This document shows positions 11,391-20,216 of a stretch of 42,365 nt of DNA, piece after piece (position 1 is the first letter of the stretch; every line of letters starts with the position of its first letter). The stretch comes from CAWEEP01 sp963808125 (lineage in GTDB: Bacteria; Chloroflexota; Dormibacteria; Aeolococcales; Aeolococcaceae): positions 1 through 42,365 of the forward strand of contig CAWEEP010000075.1 in NCBI GenBank assembly GCA_963808125.1, given 5' to 3'. The notes beneath the pieces were generated by a model, which saw nothing but the letters and a program-made list of their open reading frames with translations, had not been told where the DNA came from and ran no database searches. The position numbers were made by a program, and so were the translations under genes.

Positions 11391-12023
11391 GTGTTCAAGC
11401 AGATCGCCCAGGGCATGAGCCTGACGCTGCGCACCATGTTCCAGAAGCCGATCACGGTGCAGTATCCCGAGGAGCAGAAGCTTGTGCCGCCGCGCCACCG
11501 CGGCCGCCACATCCTGCACCGCTACGACAACGGGCTGGAGAAATGCATCGGTTGCGAGCTGTGCGCCGCCGCCTGCCCGGTGGGCTGCATCTACGTCGGC
11601 GCCGCCGAGAACCCCAAGGACAACCCCATCTCCCCCGGCGAGCGCTACGCCGAGCGCTACGAGATCAACCTCGTGCGCTGCATCTTCTGCGGCTACTGCG
11701 CCGAGGCGTGCCCCACCGAGGCCATCACCCTGGGCCCCCGCTACGACCTCGCCGACTACCGGCGGGAGCACACCGTGGTCACCAAGGCGGAGCTGCTGGA
11801 GGCGTGGCCGCACAACGCCGAGGCCCGCGCGCCCGCCTCCTCGCGCGGCGCCGGCAGCGACCAGCGGGGCCGCGAGCTGCCCGAGCAGGGTGTCAGCCCC
11901 CGCGTCGCCTGGGACAGGGCGGAGGCGGAGCGGGGTGACGGCCCCGCCACGCCGGGAGCGCACGGCATCGCCATGCATCCCCCCACCGTCAGTGACCCCC
12001 CGCCGCGGCCGGACGCGTCGTGA
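11391..12023 (+). CDS. nuoI: NADH-quinone oxidoreductase subunit I (two 4Fe-4S)
   Basis: TYKY-type ferredoxin subunit passing electrons through clusters N6a and N6b. Both Cys motifs are complete: C52 to C62 (CIGCELCAAACP) and C97 to C107 (CIFCGYCAEACP). GTG start. At 210 residues it is longer than usual because of a roughly 60-residue Pro/Ala/Arg-rich tail after the fold. GTGA at 12020-12023 overlaps nuoJ. Confidence 0.95.
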   Translation: MFKQIAQGMSLTLRTMFQKPITVQYPEEQKLVPPRHRGRHILHRYDNGLEKCIGCELCAAACPVGCIYVGAAENPKDNPISPGERYAERYEINLVRCIFCGYCAEACPTEAITLGPRYDLADYRREHTVVTKAELLEAWPHNAEARAPASSRGAGSDQRGRELPEQGVSPRVAWDRAEAERGDGPATPGAHGIAMHPPTVSDPPPRPDAS

Positions 12024-12691
12024 CCGGGCTGCTCGCCGTCCTATTGATCCTGGTCTGCGTCTCGGCGCTGGGCGTCGTCTTCTCGCCGCAGGCGATCTAC
12101 TCGGCGCTGTCGCTGGTGCTCACCGTGGGGCTGCTCTCCGCCGTCTTCCTGGTCCTCGACGCGCAGTTCCTCTTCGCCGTCCAGCTCATCGTCTACGCCG
12201 GTGCGGTGATGGTCCTCTTCGTCTTCATCATCGCCCTCCTCGACCCCGCCGCCGAGGACCGGCCGAAGTACTCGGACCCGAGATTCCTGCTCGGCGTCCT
12301 CGCCGTCGCCGCCGTCTGCACGGCCATCTTCATCGCCGCCCGCAACGACGTCAGCTACGACACCGCCTGCCCCGACCAGGCCGTCGAGTGCATGCACGGC
12401 TACGCCGTGGGGAGCCTCCCCTTCACCGGCGACATCCAGGCCGACCCGTACGGCACCTTCAACTTCCCGGCTGACCAGGTCGACCGGGCCGGCAACGTCC
12501 AGGTCGTCGCCAATCAGATCTTCCGCACCTACGTCCTGCCCTTCGAGATCACCTCTCTGCTGCTCCTGGTGGCGGCGATCGGCGCCGTCTACCTGACGCG
12601 GCGCAGCGGGCCGGGGAAGCGCAGCACCGAGCCCCTCCGGGGGCCCCCGCACACCGACGAGAGCGGCGCCCCGGTGGAGGAGGTGCGGTGA
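12020..12691 (+). CDS. nuoJ: NADH-quinone oxidoreductase subunit J
   Basis: Membrane subunit in the proton-translocation path. Five hydrophobic helices; the core QLIVYAGAVMVLFVFIIALL contains the family motif around the pi-bulge helix. The 223 residues include an extracytoplasmic loop of about 50 residues between helices 4 and 5, which is long for the family, and a short hydrophilic tail. GTG start. Confidence 0.93.
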   Translation: MTGLLAVLLILVCVSALGVVFSPQAIYSALSLVLTVGLLSAVFLVLDAQFLFAVQLIVYAGAVMVLFVFIIALLDPAAEDRPKYSDPRFLLGVLAVAAVCTAIFIAARNDVSYDTACPDQAVECMHGYAVGSLPFTGDIQADPYGTFNFPADQVDRAGNVQVVANQIFRTYVLPFEITSLLLLVAAIGAVYLTRRSGPGKRSTEPLRGPPHTDESGAPVEEVR

Positions 12692-13002
12692 CGCTCAGCC
12701 AGGGCATGTTCGCCTACCTCCTCCTGGTGGCGGCGTTCCTCTTCACGCTCGGGGCGCTGGGCGTGCTCATCCGGCGCAACCCCCTGGTCGTCTTCATGTC
12801 CATCGAGCTGATGCTGAACAGCGTCAACCTGGCGCTGGTGGCGTACTCCCGCTACCTGGACAGCGAGGAGGGGCAGATCTTCGCCTTCATGGTCATCGTC
12901 GTCGCCGCCGCCGAGGTGGTGGTCGGCCTCGCCCTATTGACCCGGGTCTTCCGCACCGGCCGGGAGCTGGACGTGGACGACCTCGACGAGATGAAGGAAT
13001 GA
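12688..13002 (+). CDS. nuoK: NADH-quinone oxidoreductase subunit K
   Basis: Small antiporter-like membrane subunit of 104 residues with three helices. The two membrane glutamates of the proton path are visible in FMSIELMLNSVNLALVAY and in VVAAAEVVVGLALL. It overlaps nuoJ and nuoL by 4 nt each, so the three are probably translationally coupled. Confidence 0.95.
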   Translation: MTLSQGMFAYLLLVAAFLFTLGALGVLIRRNPLVVFMSIELMLNSVNLALVAYSRYLDSEEGQIFAFMVIVVAAAEVVVGLALLTRVFRTGRELDVDDLDEMKE

Positions 13003-15017
13003 CCACCTCCCTGGCGGCCGTTCTCGGCGCCCTGGTGCTGCTCCTGCCGCTTGCCGGCAGCGCCCTCTGCGGCCTCCTCGGCGTGCCCCTGGGACGCCGC
13101 TTCGTCAACCTCGCCGGCACCCTCTCCATCGGCGCCGCCTTCGCCGTCACCCTGGTGATGTTCGTCATCGTCGTCGGTGCCCCCGCCTCCGAGAAGTCGG
13201 CGACGGCCTGGCTGTGGAACTGGCTCAACCTCGGCTCCGGCAACCTCAACGTCTCAGTCAGCATCACCGTCGACCAGCTCTCGCTGCTCATGCTGCTGGT
13301 CATCACCGGCGTCGGCTTCCTCATCCACCTCTACTCCGTCGGCTACATGGAGCACGACCGGGGGGTGGCCCGCTTCTTCAGCTACATGAACTTCTTCATC
13401 TTCTCGATGGAGCTGCTGGTGCTGGCCGCCAATCTCGTCATCCTCATCATCGGCTGGGGCCTGGTGGCGCTCTCCAGCTACCTGCTCATCGGCTTCTGGC
13501 ATGACCGCCCGACGGCGGTGCGCGCCGCCCGCAAGGCCTTCATCACCCAGGTCGTCGGCGACGTCGCGCTGGTCATCGCCGCCTTCCTCATCTTCCTCAA
13601 CCTCACCGCAACCCTGCCCACCAACTGCGGTGGTGCCGTCCTCTGCGGGGTCGAAGCTCCTCAGCACCTCTACACCCTGGACCTGCCGCAGATCTTCAGC
13701 CACGCGAGCTCGCTGGGCACGGGGAGCGCCCTGATCACCCTCATCTGCATCCTGCTCGCCATCGGCGCCTTCGCCAAGAGCGCCCAGTTCCCCCTCCACA
13801 CCTGGCTGCCCGACGCCATGGAGGGGCCGACGCCGGTGTCGGCACTGATCCACGCCGCCACCATGGTGACCGCCGGCGTCTACCTCATCGCCCGCTTCCA
13901 CCCTCTCTTCGACCGCTCACCCATCGCCAGCGGCATGGTCGCGTGCGTCGGCATGGGCACGGCGCTGATGGCGGGCGTCATCGCCCTCAGCCAGACCGAC
14001 ATCAAGCGGGTCATCGCCTACTCGACGATGTCCCAGATCGGTCTGATGATCTTCGGTGTGGGCATCGGCGCCTACTCGGCGGCGATGTACCACTTCCTGC
14101 TCCATGCCTTCTTCAAGGCGCTCCTCTTCATGGCCGCCGGCAACGTCATCCACGCCATGGGCGGTGAACAGGACATCCGCCGCATGGGCGGGCTGCAGTC
14201 GCGCATGCGGCTGACGGCGTGGAGCTTCCTCATCGGCTCCCTGGCCCTCTCCGGCTTCCTCTTCGCCGGCATGTTCTCCAAGGAGAACATCCTCGGCTTC
14301 GGCACCGTCAACGGCCCCGGCGCGCCCATCCTCTACATCGCCGGCATCGTCGTCAACGTGCTCACCGGCCTCTACGCCTTCCGGCTCTGGGCGGTGGTCT
14401 TCCGCGGCGAGCCGCACACCGAGGAGGCGCGGACGGCGCGCGACGCGCGTCCCGTGATGCTGGTGCCGGTACTCATCCTCGCTGCGCTCGCCGCGGTGGC
14501 GGGCTGGGTGCTGCAGTGGCCGCTCAGCTTCGGCCCCCACCTCATCGACGCGTTCCTCGCCCCGGTCTTCCACACGGCGACCAGCGGTGCGGTGGCGGTG
14601 TCGCCTTCGGCGGGCACGGCGGCGCTCGCCTTCGTCATCGGCGTCGCCTTGAGCCTTGCCGGCATCGGCCTGGGGCTGCGCATCTGGCTGCAGCGCGGCG
14701 TCGATCCCCAGCGCGTGGCGGGCGCACCCGGGGTGCGCCTTTTGACCCGGCTCAGCGAGCGCAAGTTCTACGCCGACGAGATCTATGACGCCCTCCTCGT
14801 CCGCCCGGCGAGCGCGCTCGCCACCCGGCTGCGGAAGGTCGTCGAGCCCCGTGTCATGGACGGCTGGGTCCGCGGCGTGAGCGACACCGCCAGTGACTTC
14901 GGCCAGGTCTTCAGAGGAATGCAGACCGGCCTGATCCGCGACTACGCCTCCTACATGGTGGCCTTCGTCGTCCTCTTCACCATCGCGGCGATGCTCTTCG
15001 CGGGGGCGGCGAGATGA
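12999..15017 (+). CDS. nuoL: NADH-quinone oxidoreductase subunit L
   Basis: Largest proton-pumping, Mrp-antiporter-like subunit (672 residues). Motifs: YMEHDRGVARFFSYMNFFIF, GWGLVALSSYLLIGFW, FPLHTWLPDAMEGPTPVSAL, and ALSQTDIKRVIAYSTMSQIG with the conserved lysine. The C-terminal lateral helix region and last membrane helix are present (RDYASYMVAFVVLF). ATG overlapping nuoK; the stop overlaps nuoM. Confidence 0.96.
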   Translation: MTTSLAAVLGALVLLLPLAGSALCGLLGVPLGRRFVNLAGTLSIGAAFAVTLVMFVIVVGAPASEKSATAWLWNWLNLGSGNLNVSVSITVDQLSLLMLLVITGVGFLIHLYSVGYMEHDRGVARFFSYMNFFIFSMELLVLAANLVILIIGWGLVALSSYLLIGFWHDRPTAVRAARKAFITQVVGDVALVIAAFLIFLNLTATLPTNCGGAVLCGVEAPQHLYTLDLPQIFSHASSLGTGSALITLICILLAIGAFAKSAQFPLHTWLPDAMEGPTPVSALIHAATMVTAGVYLIARFHPLFDRSPIASGMVACVGMGTALMAGVIALSQTDIKRVIAYSTMSQIGLMIFGVGIGAYSAAMYHFLLHAFFKALLFMAAGNVIHAMGGEQDIRRMGGLQSRMRLTAWSFLIGSLALSGFLFAGMFSKENILGFGTVNGPGAPILYIAGIVVNVLTGLYAFRLWAVVFRGEPHTEEARTARDARPVMLVPVLILAALAAVAGWVLQWPLSFGPHLIDAFLAPVFHTATSGAVAVSPSAGTAALAFVIGVALSLAGIGLGLRIWLQRGVDPQRVAGAPGVRLLTRLSERKFYADEIYDALLVRPASALATRLRKVVEPRVMDGWVRGVSDTASDFGQVFRGMQTGLIRDYASYMVAFVVLFTIAAMLFAGAAR

Positions 15018-16607
15018 ACGGCGGCTACCCCTGGCTGACGACCATCCTGCTGCTGCCGGCGGCGGGGGCGCTGGTCCTCCAGTTCATCCCGCGCCGCCAG
15101 GTGGCGCTGATCAAGCGCTGGACGGTGCTGGTCGCCCTGGCCGAGGCGGTGCTGGTCGGCTTCGTCGTCCACGACGTGGCGGTGGGGCCGCTCACCGGCG
15201 GCCCGTTGCCGATGGCCCTGCAGGAGCAGGTGAACTGGATCCCCGCCATCGGCGCCTCGTATCACCTCGGCGTCGACGGCATCTCGGCGTGGATCCTGGC
15301 CCTCAACGCGGGGGCCTTCCTGCTCGGCACGCTGGTCGTCTCCACCAGGAGCACGGAGCGCCTCAAGCTCTTCTGCGGGCTGCTGCTGCTCACCGAGGCG
15401 GCCACCACCGGGGTCCTGGTCAGCCTCGACCTGCTGCTCTTCTACCTCTTCTGGGAGGGGATGCTCATCCCCCTCTACTTCCTGTTGGCCTGCTACGGGG
15501 GTCCCAACCGGCGCCGCGCCACGCTCAAGTTCGTCATCTACACCGTGGCCGGCAGCCTGCTGATGCTGGTCGCGATCCTGTACCTCCACTTCGCCTCGGG
15601 CACCAACAGCTTCGACCTGGAGGTCCTCTTCCTGCATCCGGCGGGCAACCGGGTCGGCGTGCTGATCCCCTTCACCAGCATCCACTTCCTGACGCCGGAT
15701 CAGTTCGCCTTCATCGCCTTCGCGCTGGCCTTCGCCATCAAGCTGCCCATCGTCCCCTTCCACACCTGGCTGCCCGACCTCTATGACGTCGGCGCCGGCG
15801 CCGGTGCTCGTCTTCTTCGCCGGCCTGGTCAGCAAGCTTGGCGCCTACGGCCTGCTGCGCTTCGGCATCACGCTCTTCAGCGGACCCGTGCACAATTTCC
15901 AGCCGCTGCTCGTCGCCCTGGCCATCCTCAGCATCCTCTACGGGGCCCTCATGGCGCTGAGCGAGAACGACATCAAGCGCATCGTCGCCTACGCCAGCAT
16001 CTCCCACCTCGGCTTCATCGCGCTGGGCATCTTCAGCCTCAACCAGAACGGCCTCAACGGGGCGCTGATCCAGATCGTCAACCACGGCATCATCATCGCC
16101 GCCCTCTTCCTGGTCGCCTCCATGATCGAGGCGCGCACCGGGACCCGCGACCGCCGCGAGATGGCGGGGCTGGAGAAGCGAATGCCGTGGCTCTACGTCT
16201 TCTTTCTGGTCATCACCCTGGCCAGCCTCGGCATGCCGGGGACGAACGGCTTCGTCGGCGAGTTCACCATCATGCTGGGCGCCTTCCAGTACGCGTGGAT
16301 CCTCGCCGTGCTGGCGGGCGTCGGGGTCGTCATCGCCGCCTGGTACATGCTGCGGCTGCATCAGGGCCTCATGCACGACCCGGCGCCGCAGGCCTCCGAG
16401 GAGATCCACGACATCCGCTTCCGTGAGGGCCTCATCCTGGCTCCGCTGGCGGCGCTGATCATCGGCCTCGGCGTCTACCCAGCCCCCATCGGCACGGTCA
16501 CCTCGCTGTCGGTGCCCACCACGGTGGCCGCCGCCGACGGGTCGATCACTGCCACGCCGACGGTGCCCGTGACCATCGCCGACGCGGCGACGAGGGTGGC
16601 GCCGTGA
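15014..16607 (+). CDS. nuoM: NADH-quinone oxidoreductase subunit M (one frameshift)
   Basis: Second antiporter-like proton-pumping subunit (about 530 residues). Motifs: FYLFWEGMLIPLYFLLACYG, LPIVPFHTWLPDLYD, and ALSENDIKRIVAYASISHLG. The frame breaks at about 15788, at the end of the first of these two helices. Reading GAC TCG instead of GACGTCG joins the halves as LPDLYDSAPAPVLVFFAG, which matches the family closely. The span is 1 nt over a codon multiple. The last 4 nt overlap nuoN. Confidence 0.93.
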
Positions 16608-18082
16608 GCGGCGCGACGCCCACGCTGCACGACTTCGTCGGCGTGCTCCCCGAGGCCATCCTCGCCGTCGCCTTCATCGTCCTCATGCTGCTCGACCTGG
16701 TGGTGCCGCCGGCCCGGAGGAGCTGGCTCGCCGCCTTCAGCGTCCTGGCCCTACTCGGCACCCTGGCGGTGAACGTCTGGGGCTGGTTCAACGCCGGCAG
16801 TGGCCACACCGTCTACTTCGGCGCCTTCGCCTACGACCGGCTCACCGTCTACGCCAACTGCATCGTCCTCGTCACCGCCCTGCTCACCGTCCTCATCAGC
16901 CCGGGGTACCTCAACCGGCGGGGCCTGCACCACGGCGAGTACTACGCGCTGCTGATGGCGGCGACGGTCGGCATGATGCTGCTCGACGGCGCCAGCAGCC
17001 TGATGGTCATCTTCCTCGCCGTCGAGCTGCTCTCCATCTCCCTCTACATCCTGAGCGGCTTCTCGCGCACCGAGGAGCGCTCCCAGGAGGCGGCCGTCAA
17101 GTACCTGCTGCTGGGGTCGTTCGCCTCGGCCTTCCTGCTCTTCGGCATGGCTCTCGTGTACGGCGAGACCGGGCACACGCAGCTGCAGCAGATCGCCCTG
17201 GCGATCAGCCAGACGCAGGCGGTCGACCCCCTGCTCATCGGCGGCATCATCCTCATGTTCGCCGGCTTCGCCTTCAAGGTCAGCGCGGCGCCCTTCCACT
17301 CCTGGACGCCCGACGTGTACCAGGGGGCGCCGACGTCGGTGACGACCTTCATGAGCGTCGCCACCAAGGTCTCCGCCTTCGCCGTGCTCATTCGCGTCTT
17401 CGACGACTCGTTCCGCAGCTACTCCAGCCACTGGAGCGCGGTGGTGATCGCCGTGGCCATCCTCTCCATGATCGTCGGCAACCTCGCCGCCCTCGCCCAG
17501 ACCAGCGTCAAGAGGATGCTCGCCTACTCCGGCATCGCCCAGGCCGGCTACATCCTCATCGGCGTCGCCGTCCTCTCGCCCCAGGCCACCCAGGGCGCCC
17601 TTTACTACATGGCGGCGTATGCCGTCACCAACCTCGGCGCCTTCGCCGTGGTGACGGTGATGAGCGGCCGCGGCGAGGACCTGGACGGTTACGACCACCT
17701 CCGCGGCCTCTGGCTGCGGCGGCCCTACGTGGCGGTGGCCATGGCCTTCTTCCTGCTGTCGCTGGCCGGCTTCCCGCTCACCGCCGGGTTCTTCGGCAAG
17801 TTCCTCGTCTTCGCCGCGGCCGTCCAGAACCACAACATCGCGCTGGCCCTCTGGGGCGTCGCCATGAGCGCCGTCTCCGTCTTCTACTACCTGCGCGTCG
17901 CCATCCTCATGTTCGAGCGTCCCAGGGCGGGCGACGCCGCATACGACTGGCCGCGGACGAGCCTCGCCGGAGGGACGGTGCTCGCGCTCTGCGCGGCCGG
18001 CACGCTGGTGCTGGGCGTCTTCGCCGCCCTTTTGCTCAACGTCGCCACCATGGTGCAGGCGGGGATGCTGCCCCGCATCTGA
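16604..18082 (+). CDS. nuoN: NADH-quinone oxidoreductase subunit N
   Basis: Third antiporter-like subunit (492 residues), last gene of the complex I operon. Motifs: FLAVELLSISLYILSGFSRT, KVSAAPFHSWTPDVYQGAPT with the family's sharply bent helix, and ALAQTSVKRMLAYSGIAQAG. GTG start inside the nuoM stop. No obvious intrinsic terminator follows in the 67 bp before the next gene. Confidence 0.96.
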   Translation: MSGATPTLHDFVGVLPEAILAVAFIVLMLLDLVVPPARRSWLAAFSVLALLGTLAVNVWGWFNAGSGHTVYFGAFAYDRLTVYANCIVLVTALLTVLISPGYLNRRGLHHGEYYALLMAATVGMMLLDGASSLMVIFLAVELLSISLYILSGFSRTEERSQEAAVKYLLLGSFASAFLLFGMALVYGETGHTQLQQIALAISQTQAVDPLLIGGIILMFAGFAFKVSAAPFHSWTPDVYQGAPTSVTTFMSVATKVSAFAVLIRVFDDSFRSYSSHWSAVVIAVAILSMIVGNLAALAQTSVKRMLAYSGIAQAGYILIGVAVLSPQATQGALYYMAAYAVTNLGAFAVVTVMSGRGEDLDGYDHLRGLWLRRPYVAVAMAFFLLSLAGFPLTAGFFGKFLVFAAAVQNHNIALALWGVAMSAVSVFYYLRVAILMFERPRAGDAAYDWPRTSLAGGTVLALCAAGTLVLGVFAALLLNVATMVQAGMLPRI

Positions 18083-18149
18083 GGACGGCACACACCCTGC
18101 CCCTCCCGGCGGCATATCATCGGCGCCGTACCCGCATGGGAGGGGCGAG

Positions 18150-18779
18150 ATGCTGACGGATTGGTCCAGGCGCCGGATGCTGCAGCGGGCGGCCCGGCTG
18201 CTGCCGCCGGGTTCCGAGATCGGCGTGGTCTTCGCCGCCGGCACGGCCCCCTGGGTCTGGTTGAGCCCGCTCTTCCTCCTCGGGTACTTCGGCACGACGA
18301 GCCCGGCCTTCGTCCTCGACTGGAGCGCGCCGTCGGCACTGTCGCCGTGGCTGCGGGCATACGTCATCCTGGCCGTCCCGCTCGGCCTCGTGGTCGGCTG
18401 GCTGCTCACCTGCCCCGTCAACCGCCACCGGGTCGTCGCCGTCACCGACGCCGCCGCCTACGTGCTGGACAGCGGGTGGCTCCTTCCCTGGACGCCGCGG
18501 CGCCTGCTGGGCGGCTTCGATCGGACGCGCCTGGGACCGGTGCGGGCGCACTGGATGACGAGAGTGACCATCGGCGGCCGGCGCCTGCGCGTCCGCCCCC
18601 AGTGGGCCAACGCGGTCCGGGCGGCCGACTGGGAGCTCGTCCTGCGAGACGCGCCCGAGGCCACCGCCCCGCCGGGGGCCGCGCTGTCGGCGGACGGGCG
18701 TGCCTGGTGGGACGGTGCCGCCTGGCGGGTGCGGCTCCCCCGGCCCGGCGCCGGCACGGCGAGCGGAGCCGCGTCGTGA
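18150..18779 (+). CDS. Membrane protein with PH-like segment and C-terminal WWDG (DUF2510-like) motif
   Basis: Function unknown. Two membrane helices (about 28-52 and 70-90) are followed by a PH-domain-like stretch (VVAVTDAAAYVLDSG, then PRRLLGGFDRT) and a C-terminal SADGRAWWDGAAWRVRLPRPG. The last motif resembles the Trp-rich DUF2510 box found at the end of many high-GC Gram-positive membrane proteins. ATG 18150 has GGGAGGGG just upstream. It overlaps the next gene by GTGA, and the two share the same layout, so they look like a tandem duplication. It is on the same strand 67 bp after nuoN; a link to respiration is not shown. Confidence 0.75.
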   Translation: MLTDWSRRRMLQRAARLLPPGSEIGVVFAAGTAPWVWLSPLFLLGYFGTTSPAFVLDWSAPSALSPWLRAYVILAVPLGLVVGWLLTCPVNRHRVVAVTDAAAYVLDSGWLLPWTPRRLLGGFDRTRLGPVRAHWMTRVTIGGRRLRVRPQWANAVRAADWELVLRDAPEATAPPGAALSADGRAWWDGAAWRVRLPRPGAGTASGAAS

Positions 18780-19392
18780 CCGAGTGGGGGAGGAGAAGGG
18801 TCCGGAGGCGGTCCCAGTCGCTCGTGCCCCCCGGGGAGGTCGTCGGCTACGCCGTCTGCGCCCGGAGCTCCGGCTTCGGGGCGTTCTTCGTCCCCTACTT
18901 CGTCGCGTTCATGGCGTTCAGCGTGGCGGGGGTGCTCTTCCTCGTCCCGCGCCTGCCATGGACCGTCGGGCCAGGAAACTCCGTCTTCTGGGTCGGCTGG
19001 CAGGTGGCAGCCGTCGTGGCGGGGTGGGCGGTTGCGTGCCTGTTCAACCGGAACTGGATCCTGGCGGTGACGGACCGGTCCATCTGCGTCCTCGACTGCG
19101 GGCACTTCCTCTCCGGGGTGCCGCGCCGGATCGCCGAGGTGCTCCCGCGGCAGTTCCTGGCCCCGGCGCCGGGGTCCTGGTCGAGGATCGGCGTGGCCGG
19201 CGTGCCCCTGCTCGTCCCCATGAACTGGCGGTCGGAGCTCAGCGCCGCGAACTCGGACCTGGTGACGAGCGACGCATCGTAGCCGGCCCATGGGTGGCGT
19301 CCGCGGGGGCGCCGCCGTCGACCGACGGTCGCGCATGGTGGGACGGGACCACCTGGAGGGAGAGACTTCCCGAGCCGGGCACTCCGGCCTGA
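18776..19392 (+). CDS. Tandem paralogue of the preceding PH-like/WWDG membrane protein (frameshifted near the C-terminus)
   Basis: Function unknown. GTG start overlaps the previous stop. The order is the same as in its neighbour: basic N-terminus, LVPPGEVVGYAV, two membrane helices (about 36-60 and 74-95), ILAVTDRSICVLDCG, PRRIAEVLPRQF. In the annotated frame it stops at 19282 after SDLVTSDAS. Shifting the frame near 19265-19275 continues through VAGPWVASAGAPPSTDGRAW and WDGTTWRERLPEPG to a TGA at 19392, which exactly restores the WWDG tail of the paralogue. I therefore extend the gene to 19392. One missing base (or two extra) would explain the break. Confidence 0.65.
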
Positions 19393-19604
19393 CTCATCGG
19401 ATCACGACCTCCGACATACGCGCTGCAGAGGATTTCAGCCCGTCCGTGCCCTCCGGGACATCGGGGTGGCCGGTTCGGTGGCTACTCGGTCGGCGCCCGG
19501 CGGCGGCGCGTCGGCGTCAGTGCCCGGCGCATCCCATCTCTGCGCTCTGCGAAAACGACGACAGTCAGAGGGGGCGAGGCCCACTCACCCGTCGGCCGCC
19601 GTCC

Positions 19605-20084
19605 TCATGAGGCGGAGGGCAGCTCGGTGCAACTCCACCCAAAGCCTGCGGCGACGTGCATCGCATGAGCCGGATCATCCTGGCTGGCGATCTCGTCCCA
19701 GCCGGTCATCGTGGGCGAGCCAAAGGCCACGAAGTTAGGCTTAGCGCTGGCCGGGATGAAGCCACCGCCGGCCTGTGCGCCACCAGACTGCGAACCCTGG
19801 GTCATTCCCAGACTAGGCACAACCCCGGGGGCATTGATGCTCGCGGCGTGCCCATCCGCTCCGTACTCAAGCATGATCGTCGACCCGTCGGAGTAGGTGC
19901 AACGTACCTTCGTTTGCACCTGGACGGCGGCGAGGGTCGAATGTGATGGATTCGTAAGAGCCCGCATCGAGAGAGTCCCAGCCACCCCAATGGCCAGCAC
20001 CGTCCCCAGAATCCCGAGAACCCAGGTGACGCGGGAGGGAGACTTGCCACTGCCGAACGGACGGCTCAGACCAGCCATAGCCAT
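19605..20084 (-). CDS. Hypothetical membrane-anchored protein, 159 aa
   Basis: Not recognised. A basic N-terminus is followed by one hydrophobic helix (about 19-40) and an exported-looking domain of about 115 residues rich in Gly, Ser and Ala, with two cysteines (KVRCTYSDGSTIMLEY near 62 and FGWSCTEL near the end) that could form a disulphide. A good promoter lies directly upstream with only 5 nt between its -10 and the ATG, which supports this start and a leaderless message. A second ATG two codons later is possible. It sits alone between the nuo cluster and the end of the lysine operon. Confidence 0.65.
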   Translation of the reverse strand: MAMAGLSRPFGSGKSPSRVTWVLGILGTVLAIGVAGTLSMRALTNPSHSTLAAVQVQTKVRCTYSDGSTIMLEYGADGHAASINAPGVVPSLGMTQGSQSGGAQAGGGFIPASAKPNFVAFGSPTMTGWDEIASQDDPAHAMHVAAGFGWSCTELPSAS

Positions 20085-20089
20085 CTCTC

Positions 20090-20119
20090 AGCATCTGCGA
20101 GCCAGGAGTGCTCTGTCAA
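20090..20119 (-). promoter_or_regulatory. Promoter of the 159-aa anchored protein, leaderless layout
   Basis: On the minus strand the -35 box TTGACA (20119-20114) is a perfect consensus, followed by an 18-bp spacer and GATGCT (20095-20090). The ATG at 20084 comes 5 nt after the -10, so transcription should start at or next to the start codon. Confidence 0.65.
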
Positions 20120-20216
20120 GAGAATCCACCAAATTAACCAGGTGCCGCCGCCGACGTTGTTGGCTCGTTCCCCTGCAGGCGGGTACCGCTCCCCGACCCC
20201 GACACTTGGTCCTCAC

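Noticed and set aside
19393..19604. An RNA gene or further coding segment between the WWDG pair and the 159-aa gene
   Set aside because: No cloverleaf, strong hairpin or recognisable protein motif is visible; short frames here look random.
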